The notes under the pieces were generated by a model. That model was given only the letters and a program-made list of their open reading frames with translations, was not told the DNA's origin and did no database searches. DNA of 45,951 nt from a virus. The stretch spans positions 1-45,951 of the IMG/VR virus record IMGVR_UViG_3300006162_000021; one strand, given 5' to 3'. Positions 17,362 to 24,796 of the stretch are shown here, one piece after another. Each line of letters begins with the position of its first letter. The first letter of the stretch is position 1. The position numbers and the translations under genes were made by a program.

Positions 17362-17874
17362 ATGGCAACAATTATTGGAATCGATCAATCCTATACTTCT
17401 TGTGGTATAGTAGTAATACAGGATGGAACGATGGTACATCACGAACGTGTGGTAACGCCGATAGCAATGGACGTGTATGATCGTGCAAACTATCTTGCTC
17501 ATCATATCAATGGTGTTGTTGGAAACTACACGAACTTTGATAACGATCCAACGGTGTGGCCAGTGATAGGAATTGAAGGACTAGCATTTGGAATGCGTGG
17601 TAATGCAACGCGTGATCTTGCTGGTTTATTATTTGTAATTATTACGACATTGCGAAATTGCAATGGTGATTTGAAGATTGGAATTGTCTCTCCTCTAACT
17701 GTCAAGAAGTTTGCGACAGGAAAGGGAAAGGCAGATAAGAAGCAATTATATGAAAAATTACCAGACGATGTTAAGACAATATTAGAAACGAACTATAAAA
17801 AGACCACAGGCTTGTACGACCTAACGGATGCATATTGGATAGCGAAATATACTGAAGCGGCACAAGCAAAATAA
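17362..17874 (+). CDS. ruvC: RuvC-like Holliday junction resolvase
   Basis: This 170-residue protein matches the size of bacterial RuvC. The RNase H-fold catalytic residues can be placed: D8 in IIGIDQSYTSCG, E72 in VIGIEGLAFG, and D153/D156 in the C-terminal YDLTDAYWIAKY. It would cleave branched DNA before packaging. In T4 this role belongs to the unrelated gp49, so RuvC is a replacement typical of some jumbo phages. The CGGAG site is at 17351-17355. A terminator-like hairpin follows about 165 bases downstream. Confidence 0.85.
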   Translation: MATIIGIDQSYTSCGIVVIQDGTMVHHERVVTPIAMDVYDRANYLAHHINGVVGNYTNFDNDPTVWPVIGIEGLAFGMRGNATRDLAGLLFVIITTLRNCNGDLKIGIVSPLTVKKFATGKGKADKKQLYEKLPDDVKTILETNYKKTTGLYDLTDAYWIAKYTEAAQAK

Positions 17875-18037
17875 TACGGCAGATAGGCACTTCCAGACAC
17901 TCAGTAATAAACTCCCAGACAAACACCTGAAACAAAACAGGAACAAATAGAAACGCAGCTCGACACACCCTTACTGTGAGCGGAGAGACGGACCACGCAG
18001 ATCTATCGTGCCATCGTCTTAAAATAACAATACTTGG

Positions 18038-18085
18038 GAGCAGTCTACTTGTATGAAGAAAACTGCTCTACCACTCTTTTTTCTT
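18038..18085 (+). terminator. Terminator-like hairpin after ruvC
   Basis: GAGCAGT (18038-18044) pairs with ACTGCTC (18062-18068) across a 17-base loop and is followed by CTTTTTTCTTCTTTT. The loop is long, so strength is moderate. Confidence 0.45.
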
Positions 18086-18160
18086 CTTTTCGCTTTGTGT
18101 AAGTTACCCAATAACTGAGGGGGTTTGTGTTTTGTTGTTTTTTACCGAAACGTGGAAAGA

Positions 18161-18200
18161 CAAAAAGAAAGAGCTCTCTGACCAACGGGAAGAGAGCTCT
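18161..18200 (-). terminator. Rho-independent terminator of the gp26 unit
   Basis: A perfect 10-base-pair stem (AGAGCTCTCT 18170-18179 / AGAGAGCTCT 18191-18200) with an 11-base loop is followed on the minus strand by TTCTTTTTG. It lies 33 bases past the stop at 18233. Confidence 0.8.
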
Positions 18201-18232
18201 ACGTTCCATCCACTATATCGCCTAAGGAGAGT

Positions 18233-18514
18233 TTAGAAATTTGGATGCATCTTCTTTGATTCTGCTTCAAGACGGTCCTTAATAAATTCTGTCACAATAT
18301 CTCTTTCAAGCGGTGACATATCAAGTAAGTCTTTGTACTGCACAGAACCTCTCATAAAATATGCTAAACTAACAATTCCTTCGAGTAATCCTCGTTGCGT
18401 GTCTTTCAGTCGCCCGAACATTTTTTGGATGTCGGGAACCGAACCAGCCTTAAGCGTTATGTAAAAAAACTTACTGGATTTGCTGATACCTGGATAGGCA
18501 TTTCCTGTTTGCAA
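18233..18514 (-). CDS. Frameshift extension of gp26 (tail-assembly-chaperone-like C-terminal part)
   Basis: The -1 frame relative to gp26 is open from 18517 to 18233. The only upstream start is a TTG at 18514 with a ribosome site too close to work, and the first ATG (18421) has none. The frame meets gp26 at the slippery heptamer 18463-18469. A -1 slip would read ...SFF-YITLKAG..., adding 76 residues to give a 335-residue fusion. The extension is helical and charged (LLDMSPLERDIVTEFIKDRL). This matches the G/GT arrangement of tail assembly chaperones in other long-tailed phages, and may be the counterpart of T4 gp51. Expression by frameshift is inferred. Confidence 0.65.
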   Translation of the reverse strand: MQTGNAYPGISKSSKFFYITLKAGSVPDIQKMFGRLKDTQRGLLEGIVSLAYFMRGSVQYKDLLDMSPLERDIVTEFIKDRLEAESKKMHPNF

Positions 18515-19239
18515 TCCTTACAAACTCGAGTAACTGTAAAATCGGTTCCCCAGTCTGTCATACCATCGACCTTTTCTTGAATCATTTTCTTCCACTTAAT
18601 CGGAAGTTGGCCGAACCATTCAATAATCTGTTCACGGTCAATAACATTGTCAACAGATTCAATGATTGATGCAAACGTGTGAGACGTAATGCTCATAAGT
18701 TGTGCTTCTGTTTGTTCATCTTCACGTTGCATTGCCTGCTCATGCATAACCTTTACAATATCACCAAATGACATTGGCTTCATCTTGATGACTTGTCCAT
18801 TTGGTAGTGTCAATGTAAATGCAGATCCAATTGTTGTTGGATCAATTTGTTTAGAGTTCCGAACAATTTCTTGAACATTGACATCGTATGTTCGTTCTTT
18901 AGCGCCTTCACAATTGTGCTTATATAGCACGTCGATGTTATCACCAAAGGATACTTGACGAAGTGCAACCATTAGATAATCAACATCTTTAGCGAGAAGA
19001 TCGAGTGGCTTCTTTACTTGTGGAATGCAACGACCAAATACCTCTTCGATTGCTTTCCCAGACATTAGCTTATCAGGCATCGACAAAGTAAATTCGTCGA
19101 TTGTTGTTAGTGGAAATACTTCAACTTCACCATCCTTGACGGAAGGATCAAGCTCGCCGCTGTGATAAAATAGTCCCTGAGATGGCATTCGATATGTAAT
19201 ACCAGGGAGACGTATTTTTGCTAGTAGTGGATTATCCAT
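18457..19239 (-). CDS. gp26: Baseplate hub assembly protein gp26-like
   Basis: This 260-residue protein matches the T4 gp26 type (208 residues; T4 baseplate family): an N-terminal ITYRMPSQGLFYHSGEL, a central ETMNR-like helical part, and a C-terminal CKDCKQEMPIQVSANPVSFF ending typical of this family. I chose ATG 19239 because AGGAGA lies 8 bases upstream; a longer open frame to 19344 lacks a ribosome site and runs through the late box. It is encoded opposite the tape measure gene. In T4 it belongs to the hub assembly set (26, 51, 27, 28, 29). Confidence 0.78.
   Translation of the reverse strand: MDNPLLAKIRLPGITYRMPSQGLFYHSGELDPSVKDGEVEVFPLTTIDEFTLSMPDKLMSGKAIEEVFGRCIPQVKKPLDLLAKDVDYLMVALRQVSFGDNIDVLYKHNCEGAKERTYDVNVQEIVRNSKQIDPTTIGSAFTLTLPNGQVIKMKPMSFGDIVKVMHEQAMQREDEQTEAQLMSITSHTFASIIESVDNVIDREQIIEWFGQLPIKWKKMIQEKVDGMTDWGTDFTVTRVCKDCKQEMPIQVSANPVSFFT
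18463..18469 (-). other. Candidate -1 ribosomal slippery site T TTT TTT
   Basis: On the minus strand gp26 reads AGT TTT TTT ACA TAA. The heptamer T TTT TTT allows both Phe tRNAs to re-pair in the -1 frame, four bases before the gp26 stop, entering the open -1 frame that ends at 18233. Confidence 0.65.
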
Positions 19240-19277
19240 ACTATTTTCTCCTAATGAAAACTTCTTGTAGCAACAGC

Positions 19278-19285
19278 TATTTACA
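19278..19285 (-). promoter_or_regulatory. Late promoter box TGTAAATA for gp26
   Basis: Minus-strand TGTAAATA, two mismatches to TATAAATA, lies 38 bases before ATG 19239. It is back to back with the rightward late box at 19300. Confidence 0.45.
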
Positions 19286-19299
19286 AAATAAAATAAAGG

Positions 19300-19307
19300 G
19301 ATAAATA
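19300..19307 (+). promoter_or_regulatory. Late promoter box GATAAATA for the tape measure gene
   Basis: GATAAATAC lies 24 bases upstream of ATG 19332. Confidence 0.6.
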
Positions 19308-19331
19308 CACGATATTCAACGGGGTAAATTA

Positions 19332-21863
19332 ATGGCTGATACATCAGACGTCCAACAATTAAAACAAATGACTCAACAGATGATGCAGCAGTTTCGAGAG
19401 CAATCGATGCTGCTGAGTGGAGCCATTCGTGATTCGGGAGCTGTTCTTTCCGACTTTGCGACCAATGTCGATCACCTCAATAAAGTCACATCAGATTCCG
19501 TCAAGGATCTCGTCGGACAGTCAAAGCTATTCAAAGAAGAAACTAAGAAGCAACAGGAAGAACGTGAAAAGCTATACGCTTTAAAGCGTGAGCAATTAAA
19601 GCTTCAACGCCTTCGTGTTGAAATTGAAGAAGAGATGATCAAGCAATCTGGTGGTGCTCTTGATAAGAAAAAGCTCCAAGCAATGACAGATGATGCAATT
19701 CAAAAAATGATCGAAGAGAATGAGAAAAAATTCGAAGAAAACACTAAAGAACTTGCTGAAAAAGTTGCCGGTGCTGATAAAACAATTACTAATCTGACAG
19801 AGAGTTTAGAGCTTGCTGGTAAGATTGGTGGCGAAGCATCAATTGAACGCCAGCGTCAGTTGTCGAATCAAATTGATGATGCAAAGAAAGAAAAGCAAGA
19901 GAACATGCAAAAGCTTGCTGATGCAACAAAAGCAAATGCTCAAATCCAAGGAACAGCAAAGAGATTTGCAGACATTAATAAAGCAATGGCAACATATCCT
20001 GGAGCCATTAATGACTCTATTACTGCATATAAAAAGCAAGGCTCTATTATGGCACGCGCCAACGATGCTGTTGAGAAAAATATAGAAAAGTATTCTTCTC
20101 TTGGTGCTGTATTGACTGCTGTTGCCATTGCTGCTAACGCTCTAATGAAGTCATTGCAAGCACAAATATCTGCTGGTGGTGGTATCATCGATGAAGGGTT
20201 TACAGGAATAGTTAAGAACTTTGGTCGTGTCTTTACGCTGGGAATTCAGCCAGAAGAAATGGCTAAGATGGCTGCAGAAAACCGTCAGGCTATTAATTCC
20301 GTTGGTGGACTCAGTAAAGCACTTGATGAAACAAATCCTCTTTTTAGTGAATTGGCTGCTCGTACAGGATCAACGACGGAAGCACAGAAGATACTACTGA
20401 AGCAAATGACTCAGTTTGCAAGTGTTGGTGTTAAACCGTCGACAGAAGCTTTAAAGAAATATAATGATGATATAGCAACGTTATCGGCAACTACTGGAAT
20501 GTCAACGGAAGCCGCAACAGAATTTTATCAATCTGTTGCAGGAGATGCTGATACTATCAATCTTCTTCGTAAAGCTCGTGAAGGAGAACGTGAGCAAATC
20601 TTAGCAAACCAACGTGCGATGATCCAACAAAACATTGCACTTGGTATGACAACAGAGCAAGCTAGAGAAGCTGCTAAGATGTTAAATCACATGGTTGCTC
20701 AGAAGCCCATTGATCGTATTAAACAAGCAGCAAAAATGCAAGCTCTTGGCGGTGCTTTGGGTGTTAGTGGTGGTGCAGAGGCAGCAGCTGCTTTACGTGC
20801 AGGAGCTCGAGCAACAAAAGAGCAAAAAGAGCAACTTGCCAAATATCAAAATAGTCTAGCTAATGCTGCCGATCAAATGCGAGCATCTGGTGAAGGTGGT
20901 GAAATTGTTGCAACGCAACTTGTAGACAAATTGGGACTTGATCAACAGTACGGACCCAACTCTCCATTTTCATCAACCTTGGGGACTCAACTTGCGCCAG
21001 GTGTAGAATTGGCTAAAAAACAACTAGAGCAAAACGATGTCGCTAAAAGTGAAACACTTCAAGCATTAAATAGAATTCAACAATCAATTGCTGGCATCAT
21101 GGGCAATAACGTATTCGGTACGCTCGCAACGGCCGCTATTGCGATTGCAGGCTTTGTAAAGTTTGGTAAGCCACTGCTTCAAGGTACTGGAAAGATAATG
21201 AGCAAGCTTGGTGGCAAAGGCGGTACGGGTGGTGCAGCAGGACTCGCTGAAAACGAAATTGCAAAGACAGCTGAAGGGGAGGTTGTGAAGGGAGCCGAGC
21301 ACGCCGCGGTCGACGCTGCTGGTAAGGTTGCTGTCAAAGGTGGGGCAGAAGCTGCTGCAAAAACAGCAGGAAAAGGAATTGGTAAATCTCTTCTAAAGAA
21401 GATTCCATTAATTGGTCTTGGTGCTGGAATACTGTTTGGTGCTCAACGCCTGATGGAAGGTGATATGTTAGGAGCAGCTGGTGAAGTTGCTTCTGGTGCT
21501 GCTGGAACAATTCCAGGCGTTGGAACAGCAGCGTCTATTGGAATTGATACGGCACTTGCAGGTCGTGATATCTATAAAGCAAGTCATCCTGATACAGAAG
21601 AAAAGAAGAACGAAGCTTCTGATGCAACAAATAAGCAAACTGATGAAATAGCAATGAGACAGAACGAACAGACGCAACTGTTCTCACAGCAGCTTGCTGC
21701 CCTAAACGACCAAAGTATGAAGTTTGATAAAATGATTGACCTCCTTTCGAAGAGCAACGATCTTGCCGAAAAGCAAATTGAAGCGATTGGCGACCCTAAG
21801 CAAGTACCAAAAATCGTTGCTGACATTTCACAGGGTGGTGCAAGATACGCTAACGTAGGATAA
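19332..21863 (+). CDS. gp29: Tape measure protein, gp29-like
   Basis: This is 843 residues long (T4 gp29 is 590). Residues 1-240 are long charged and Gln-rich coiled coils. The middle is Ala/Gly-rich and helical with hydrophobic stretches (VLTAVAIAANALMKSL about residue 262; VFGTLATAAIAIAGFVKFG about 595; IPLIGLGAGILFGAQRL about 697). The end is again Gln-rich and charged. This composition, together with its place before the portal and opposite gp26, is that of a tape measure. At about 1.5 angstrom per residue it would specify a tail near 125 nm (inference). The ribosome site is weak (CGGGGT). Confidence 0.82.
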   Translation: MADTSDVQQLKQMTQQMMQQFREQSMLLSGAIRDSGAVLSDFATNVDHLNKVTSDSVKDLVGQSKLFKEETKKQQEEREKLYALKREQLKLQRLRVEIEEEMIKQSGGALDKKKLQAMTDDAIQKMIEENEKKFEENTKELAEKVAGADKTITNLTESLELAGKIGGEASIERQRQLSNQIDDAKKEKQENMQKLADATKANAQIQGTAKRFADINKAMATYPGAINDSITAYKKQGSIMARANDAVEKNIEKYSSLGAVLTAVAIAANALMKSLQAQISAGGGIIDEGFTGIVKNFGRVFTLGIQPEEMAKMAAENRQAINSVGGLSKALDETNPLFSELAARTGSTTEAQKILLKQMTQFASVGVKPSTEALKKYNDDIATLSATTGMSTEAATEFYQSVAGDADTINLLRKAREGEREQILANQRAMIQQNIALGMTTEQAREAAKMLNHMVAQKPIDRIKQAAKMQALGGALGVSGGAEAAAALRAGARATKEQKEQLAKYQNSLANAADQMRASGEGGEIVATQLVDKLGLDQQYGPNSPFSSTLGTQLAPGVELAKKQLEQNDVAKSETLQALNRIQQSIAGIMGNNVFGTLATAAIAIAGFVKFGKPLLQGTGKIMSKLGGKGGTGGAAGLAENEIAKTAEGEVVKGAEHAAVDAAGKVAVKGGAEAAAKTAGKGIGKSLLKKIPLIGLGAGILFGAQRLMEGDMLGAAGEVASGAAGTIPGVGTAASIGIDTALAGRDIYKASHPDTEEKKNEASDATNKQTDEIAMRQNEQTQLFSQQLAALNDQSMKFDKMIDLLSKSNDLAEKQIEAIGDPKQVPKIVADISQGGARYANVG

Positions 21864-21894
21864 GGGTGCAATTGGGCACTGGACAGTAACTTGC

Positions 21895-21902
21895 TATAAA
21901 TA
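21895..21902 (+). promoter_or_regulatory. Late promoter box TATAAATA for portal
   Basis: A perfect TATAAATA lies 29 bases before ATG 21932. The sequence TAAATATTGTATC recurs at the gp17 promoter (44627). Confidence 0.7.
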
Positions 21903-21931
21903 TTGTATCACCGCGAAAGAAAACAACAATA

Positions 21932-23629
21932 ATGGCAAAGTTATCATCATACTTTAAAGTAGTCACTTCGAAACCTAACGTCACATCGATGACGGATAGC
22001 CAGAACATTGGCGATCAAGGAACGTATGCTAACTACACTTGGTATCAACGTCTGATTCAAGGTTCTGCTTCTCGTATTACACGTTATCGTGAATACGATT
22101 TGATGGACAATGACGTTGAGGTCGCCCGTGCTCTTGATACGATCGCAGAAGAAATGATCGGCAATGATGAAGAGACTGATCTCCCACTAGTTCTTGATAT
22201 TGATACAGAAAAAACAGAAGAAGTAATGTCATCAACAGTTATGACATTACGTGCAGCTCTAAGATATTGGAGCCACCTACATAAGTGGCACATTCGTTTA
22301 TTTAAACTATGCCGTGTTGCTATTAAGTATGGTGATTGTTTCTTCATTCGCCACAGCGATACAAAACAGTGGGAATACATTCATCCAAAGAACGTTGTTG
22401 CAGCTCTTGTTGATGAGCATGACATGACAAAGGTCGTTGGATGGCAGATTAAGAAAGAAATTCGCGCTCCTAATAGTCCTTACAATCAAGCAGCTGGTCA
22501 ATATGGAACGGCTAATGAGAACACAGTTGATATCTATCCTGCATCAGCAGTTGTTTGGTTTACATTAAACGATGATATTTCTGAAACGGCTCCTTTCGGT
22601 GAGTCCGTTCTTCGCGCTGTATATCGTGCACAAAAGCAAAAGGAATTGTTGGAAGATGCTATTATCATCTATCGTATCCAACGTGCTCCAGAACGTCGTG
22701 TATTCTACATTGACGTGGGCAAGATGCCGCCAAACCGTGTTAAGACATATCTTGAACAAATCAAGAATGAAATTCGTCAACGTAAGATTCCAACATTCGG
22801 TGGTGGACAGGATCAAGTTGACAGCACATACAATCCGCAAGCAATGAATGAAGACTTCTTCTTTGCACAGCGTCCAGAAGGTCGTGGTTCTAAAGTTGAA
22901 GTCCTCCCAGGTGGAGCAGGACTTGGTGAACTTGCTGACTTGGAATATTTCCAAAGTAAAGTATTCCGCGGCTTACGTATTCCTCTCTCGTATATGGAAG
23001 TTGGAGCAGAAAAAGGAAATCCAGGACCAGTATACTCTGACGGTAAGACAGGAATGGCTTACGTTCAAGAATTACGCTTTGCTCTTTATATTGAACGTCT
23101 ACAATCACACGTTGAAGAAGTTCTTGATACAGAATTCAAACGTTATCTACACGCAGCAGGTATTCACGTAGATACATCCGTTTTTCAAATTAGACTCCCA
23201 GCACCAGAAAACTTTGGTAAGTATCGCGAGCTACAACTATCTTCCGAGCAGTTGAATACTCTCGGATCTGCTGCAAGTGTTACGTATATGTCAGCTCGCT
23301 TTAAGTTGATTAAGTATGGTCAACTTACAGACGAAGAAATTCTTCTTAACGAGCGGATGCTTCGTGAAGAGAAGGGACTTAACGTCAATGGCGGCAAAGA
23401 AGATCTACCTGCTCTGTACGGACCACCACCAGAAGAAGGTGGACTCGGTGGAGGTGGTGGCGGAATGATGGCAGGCTTAGGCCCTCCAGGACCAGGTGGA
23501 ATCCCAGGCGAGGAAGGTGGCGAGCTTGGTGGGGAAGGTGGTGAGCTAGGCGGTGGTGATATGGGAGCTGGTGCTCCTCCAGGCGGCGAAGAAGGTGGGG
23601 CACCTCCAGGACCAGCTGCAACCATCTAA
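21932..23629 (+). CDS. gp20: Portal protein gp20-like
   Basis: This is 565 residues long (T4 gp20 is 524). Features seen: RYREYDLMDNDVEVARALDT near the start, DDDISET-like VWFTLNDDISETAPFGESVL, then RIQRAPERRVFYIDVGKMP, and SKVFRGLRIPLSYM. These are the conserved gp20 segments (portal stem and clip region). The last 75 residues are a low-complexity Gly/Pro/Glu tail that T4 gp20 lacks. The portal ring is the DNA entry channel and the terminase and neck docking site. It has its own late box but only a weak ribosome site (GAAAGA). Confidence 0.93.
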   Translation: MAKLSSYFKVVTSKPNVTSMTDSQNIGDQGTYANYTWYQRLIQGSASRITRYREYDLMDNDVEVARALDTIAEEMIGNDEETDLPLVLDIDTEKTEEVMSSTVMTLRAALRYWSHLHKWHIRLFKLCRVAIKYGDCFFIRHSDTKQWEYIHPKNVVAALVDEHDMTKVVGWQIKKEIRAPNSPYNQAAGQYGTANENTVDIYPASAVVWFTLNDDISETAPFGESVLRAVYRAQKQKELLEDAIIIYRIQRAPERRVFYIDVGKMPPNRVKTYLEQIKNEIRQRKIPTFGGGQDQVDSTYNPQAMNEDFFFAQRPEGRGSKVEVLPGGAGLGELADLEYFQSKVFRGLRIPLSYMEVGAEKGNPGPVYSDGKTGMAYVQELRFALYIERLQSHVEEVLDTEFKRYLHAAGIHVDTSVFQIRLPAPENFGKYRELQLSSEQLNTLGSAASVTYMSARFKLIKYGQLTDEEILLNERMLREEKGLNVNGGKEDLPALYGPPPEEGGLGGGGGGMMAGLGPPGPGGIPGEEGGELGGEGGELGGGDMGAGAPPGGEEGGAPPGPAATI

Positions 23630-23655
23630 TTTTCTGAAGGTTTTCATAGCTCGTT

Positions 23656-23663
23656 TATAAATA
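23656..23663 (+). promoter_or_regulatory. Late promoter box TATAAATA for gp67/gp21
   Basis: A perfect TATAAATA lies 56 bases before ATG 23720. The leader contains CATTGT/ACAATG pairing around the AGGGAG ribosome site (23699-23724). Confidence 0.65.
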
Positions 23664-23719
23664 AAGGTGCACACCCATTAATGTGGGAATTTTAATTTCA
23701 TTGTTCAGGGAGCAATACA

Positions 23720-24013
23720 ATGGCAAACAAGAAGCAACTACTACAAGCAGTAATCGAAGGCATCATTAATGATGACAGCGCCGCTGCTGAAAAGTCACTC
23801 CACGAGTATCTTCGTTTGAAGGTTCGTAGCGTTATTGGCGAAGGCGAAGAAGGTGATGACGGCAAACCAATGTCTGATTCTGATTTCAAGCCAAAGGCAG
23901 AAGACGGCGAAGAAGATGAAGAAGACGGCAAGAAGCCAGCTTGGCTAATAAAGGCTGAGAAGAAGGCAGAAGGCGAAGACGAAGACGAGGCAGAAGAAGA
24001 TTGCGAGATGTAA
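23720..24013 (+). CDS. gp67: Prohead core protein gp67-like
   Basis: This 97-residue protein is close to T4 gp67 (80). It has a helical N-terminus (LLQAVIEGIINDDSAAAEKS) and a strongly acidic C-terminal half rich in EDGEEDEEDG. This is the gp67 arrangement, and it sits between portal and protease as in T4. gp67 is part of the scaffold core and is cut up by gp21 during maturation. The AGGGAG ribosome site precedes ATG. The stop is one base before the gp21 ATG. Confidence 0.82.
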   Translation: MANKKQLLQAVIEGIINDDSAAAEKSLHEYLRLKVRSVIGEGEEGDDGKPMSDSDFKPKAEDGEEDEEDGKKPAWLIKAEKKAEGEDEDEAEEDCEM

Positions 24014-24014
24014 G

Positions 24015-24659
24015 ATGAGCAATCGTTCACCACTTATTCTTGTTGAAGAGCTTCGTCCTAACGAAGCTAGCTTGATTGAAGAGTCATCACCAGACGGAAA
24101 GTCGTTATGGCTTTCTGGTATCTTTATGCAAGCTGATCTCAAGAATCGCAATGGTCGTAACTACCCACTAACAGAGATCAATGCTGCTGTCGAAACAGCA
24201 AAGCAGCGCATTATGGAATCTAACGGTATTATGGGAGAGCTTGATCACCCACAATCGCTCCAAATTAATCTTGATCGAGTATCCCACGTTATCACAAAGT
24301 TGTGGATGGAAAATTCCAACGCGTACGGAAAAGCAAAACTACTAGACACACCAATGGGCAACATTGCTCGCGAATTGATCAAAGCAAATGTAAAGCTAGG
24401 TGTTTCCAGTCGTGGAGCAGGAAACGTAAATGAAAGTGGTGGAGTAACACAGTTTCAGTTCGTCACAGTAGATATTGTTGCACAACCATCTGCTCCCAAT
24501 GCATACCCAGGCACAGTATACGAAGGCCTTCAAATGGCTCGGAACGGAAGTCATATCATGACCCTCGCCGAGTCAATGAAGCACGATCCTGCAGCCCAAA
24601 AGTTTTTGAAGAAAGAAATTCTAGCTTGGCTTAGCACGAATATTTTCGCAAAGAAGTAA
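24015..24659 (+). CDS. gp21: Prohead maturation protease gp21-like
   Basis: This 214-residue protein is close to T4 gp21 (212). The catalytic pattern is visible: His78 in IMGELDHPQS and Ser131/Ser132 in KLGVSSRGAG, followed by the strand VTVDIVAQPSAP. It cuts scaffold, gp67, capsid N-terminus and internal proteins after (I/L)-x-E. Several such sites occur in neighbouring proteins of this window. Confidence 0.94.
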   Translation: MSNRSPLILVEELRPNEASLIEESSPDGKSLWLSGIFMQADLKNRNGRNYPLTEINAAVETAKQRIMESNGIMGELDHPQSLQINLDRVSHVITKLWMENSNAYGKAKLLDTPMGNIARELIKANVKLGVSSRGAGNVNESGGVTQFQFVTVDIVAQPSAPNAYPGTVYEGLQMARNGSHIMTLAESMKHDPAAQKFLKKEILAWLSTNIFAKK

Positions 24660-24750
24660 AAAACTGAAAAAATTCGGGGCGGCTAACTGTTTGATTTATG
24701 TGGTAATTTTCATACGAAAAATAGTTTTTCATATGGATTTCATAATAGCA

Positions 24751-24758
24751 TATAAATA
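24751..24758 (+). promoter_or_regulatory. Late promoter box TATAAATA for gp22/gp23
   Basis: A perfect TATAAATA lies 38 bases before ATG 24797 in a 137-base AT-rich gap. The gap also contains a small GAAAAA/TTTTTC hairpin (24714-24730 region). Confidence 0.7.
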
Positions 24759-24796
24759 TTTTTACACCTGTTGAATCAAAGATTTAGGAGATATCG

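Larger units (their letters stand above)
17875..18232. other. Non-coding gap between convergent genes
   Basis: These 358 bases separate ruvC (plus) from the gp26 unit (minus). I see no credible ORF, tRNA or promoter in the first 160 bases. The rest holds a plus-strand terminator-like hairpin (18038-18085), a T-rich tract (18130-18152) and a strong minus-strand terminator (18161-18200). Confidence 0.7.

Noticed and set aside
17771-17968. Minus-strand 65-residue ORF over the ruvC end
   Set aside because: It is antisense to the ruvC C-terminus, has no ribosome site and ends in a non-coding gap.
18053-18118. 21-residue ORF MKKTALPLFFLLFALCK... resembling a signal peptide
   Set aside because: It overlaps the terminator-like hairpin and its T-tract, the ribosome site spacing is poor, and such a sequence arises easily from T-rich DNA.
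19240-19344. Longer N-terminus for gp26 (35 extra residues)
   Set aside because: No ribosome site; it would run through both late boxes and overlap the tape measure start. ATG 19239 has AGGAGA.
23320-23625. Antisense proline-rich ORFs over the portal tail
   Set aside because: They are the complement of the Gly/Pro/Glu low-complexity tail.
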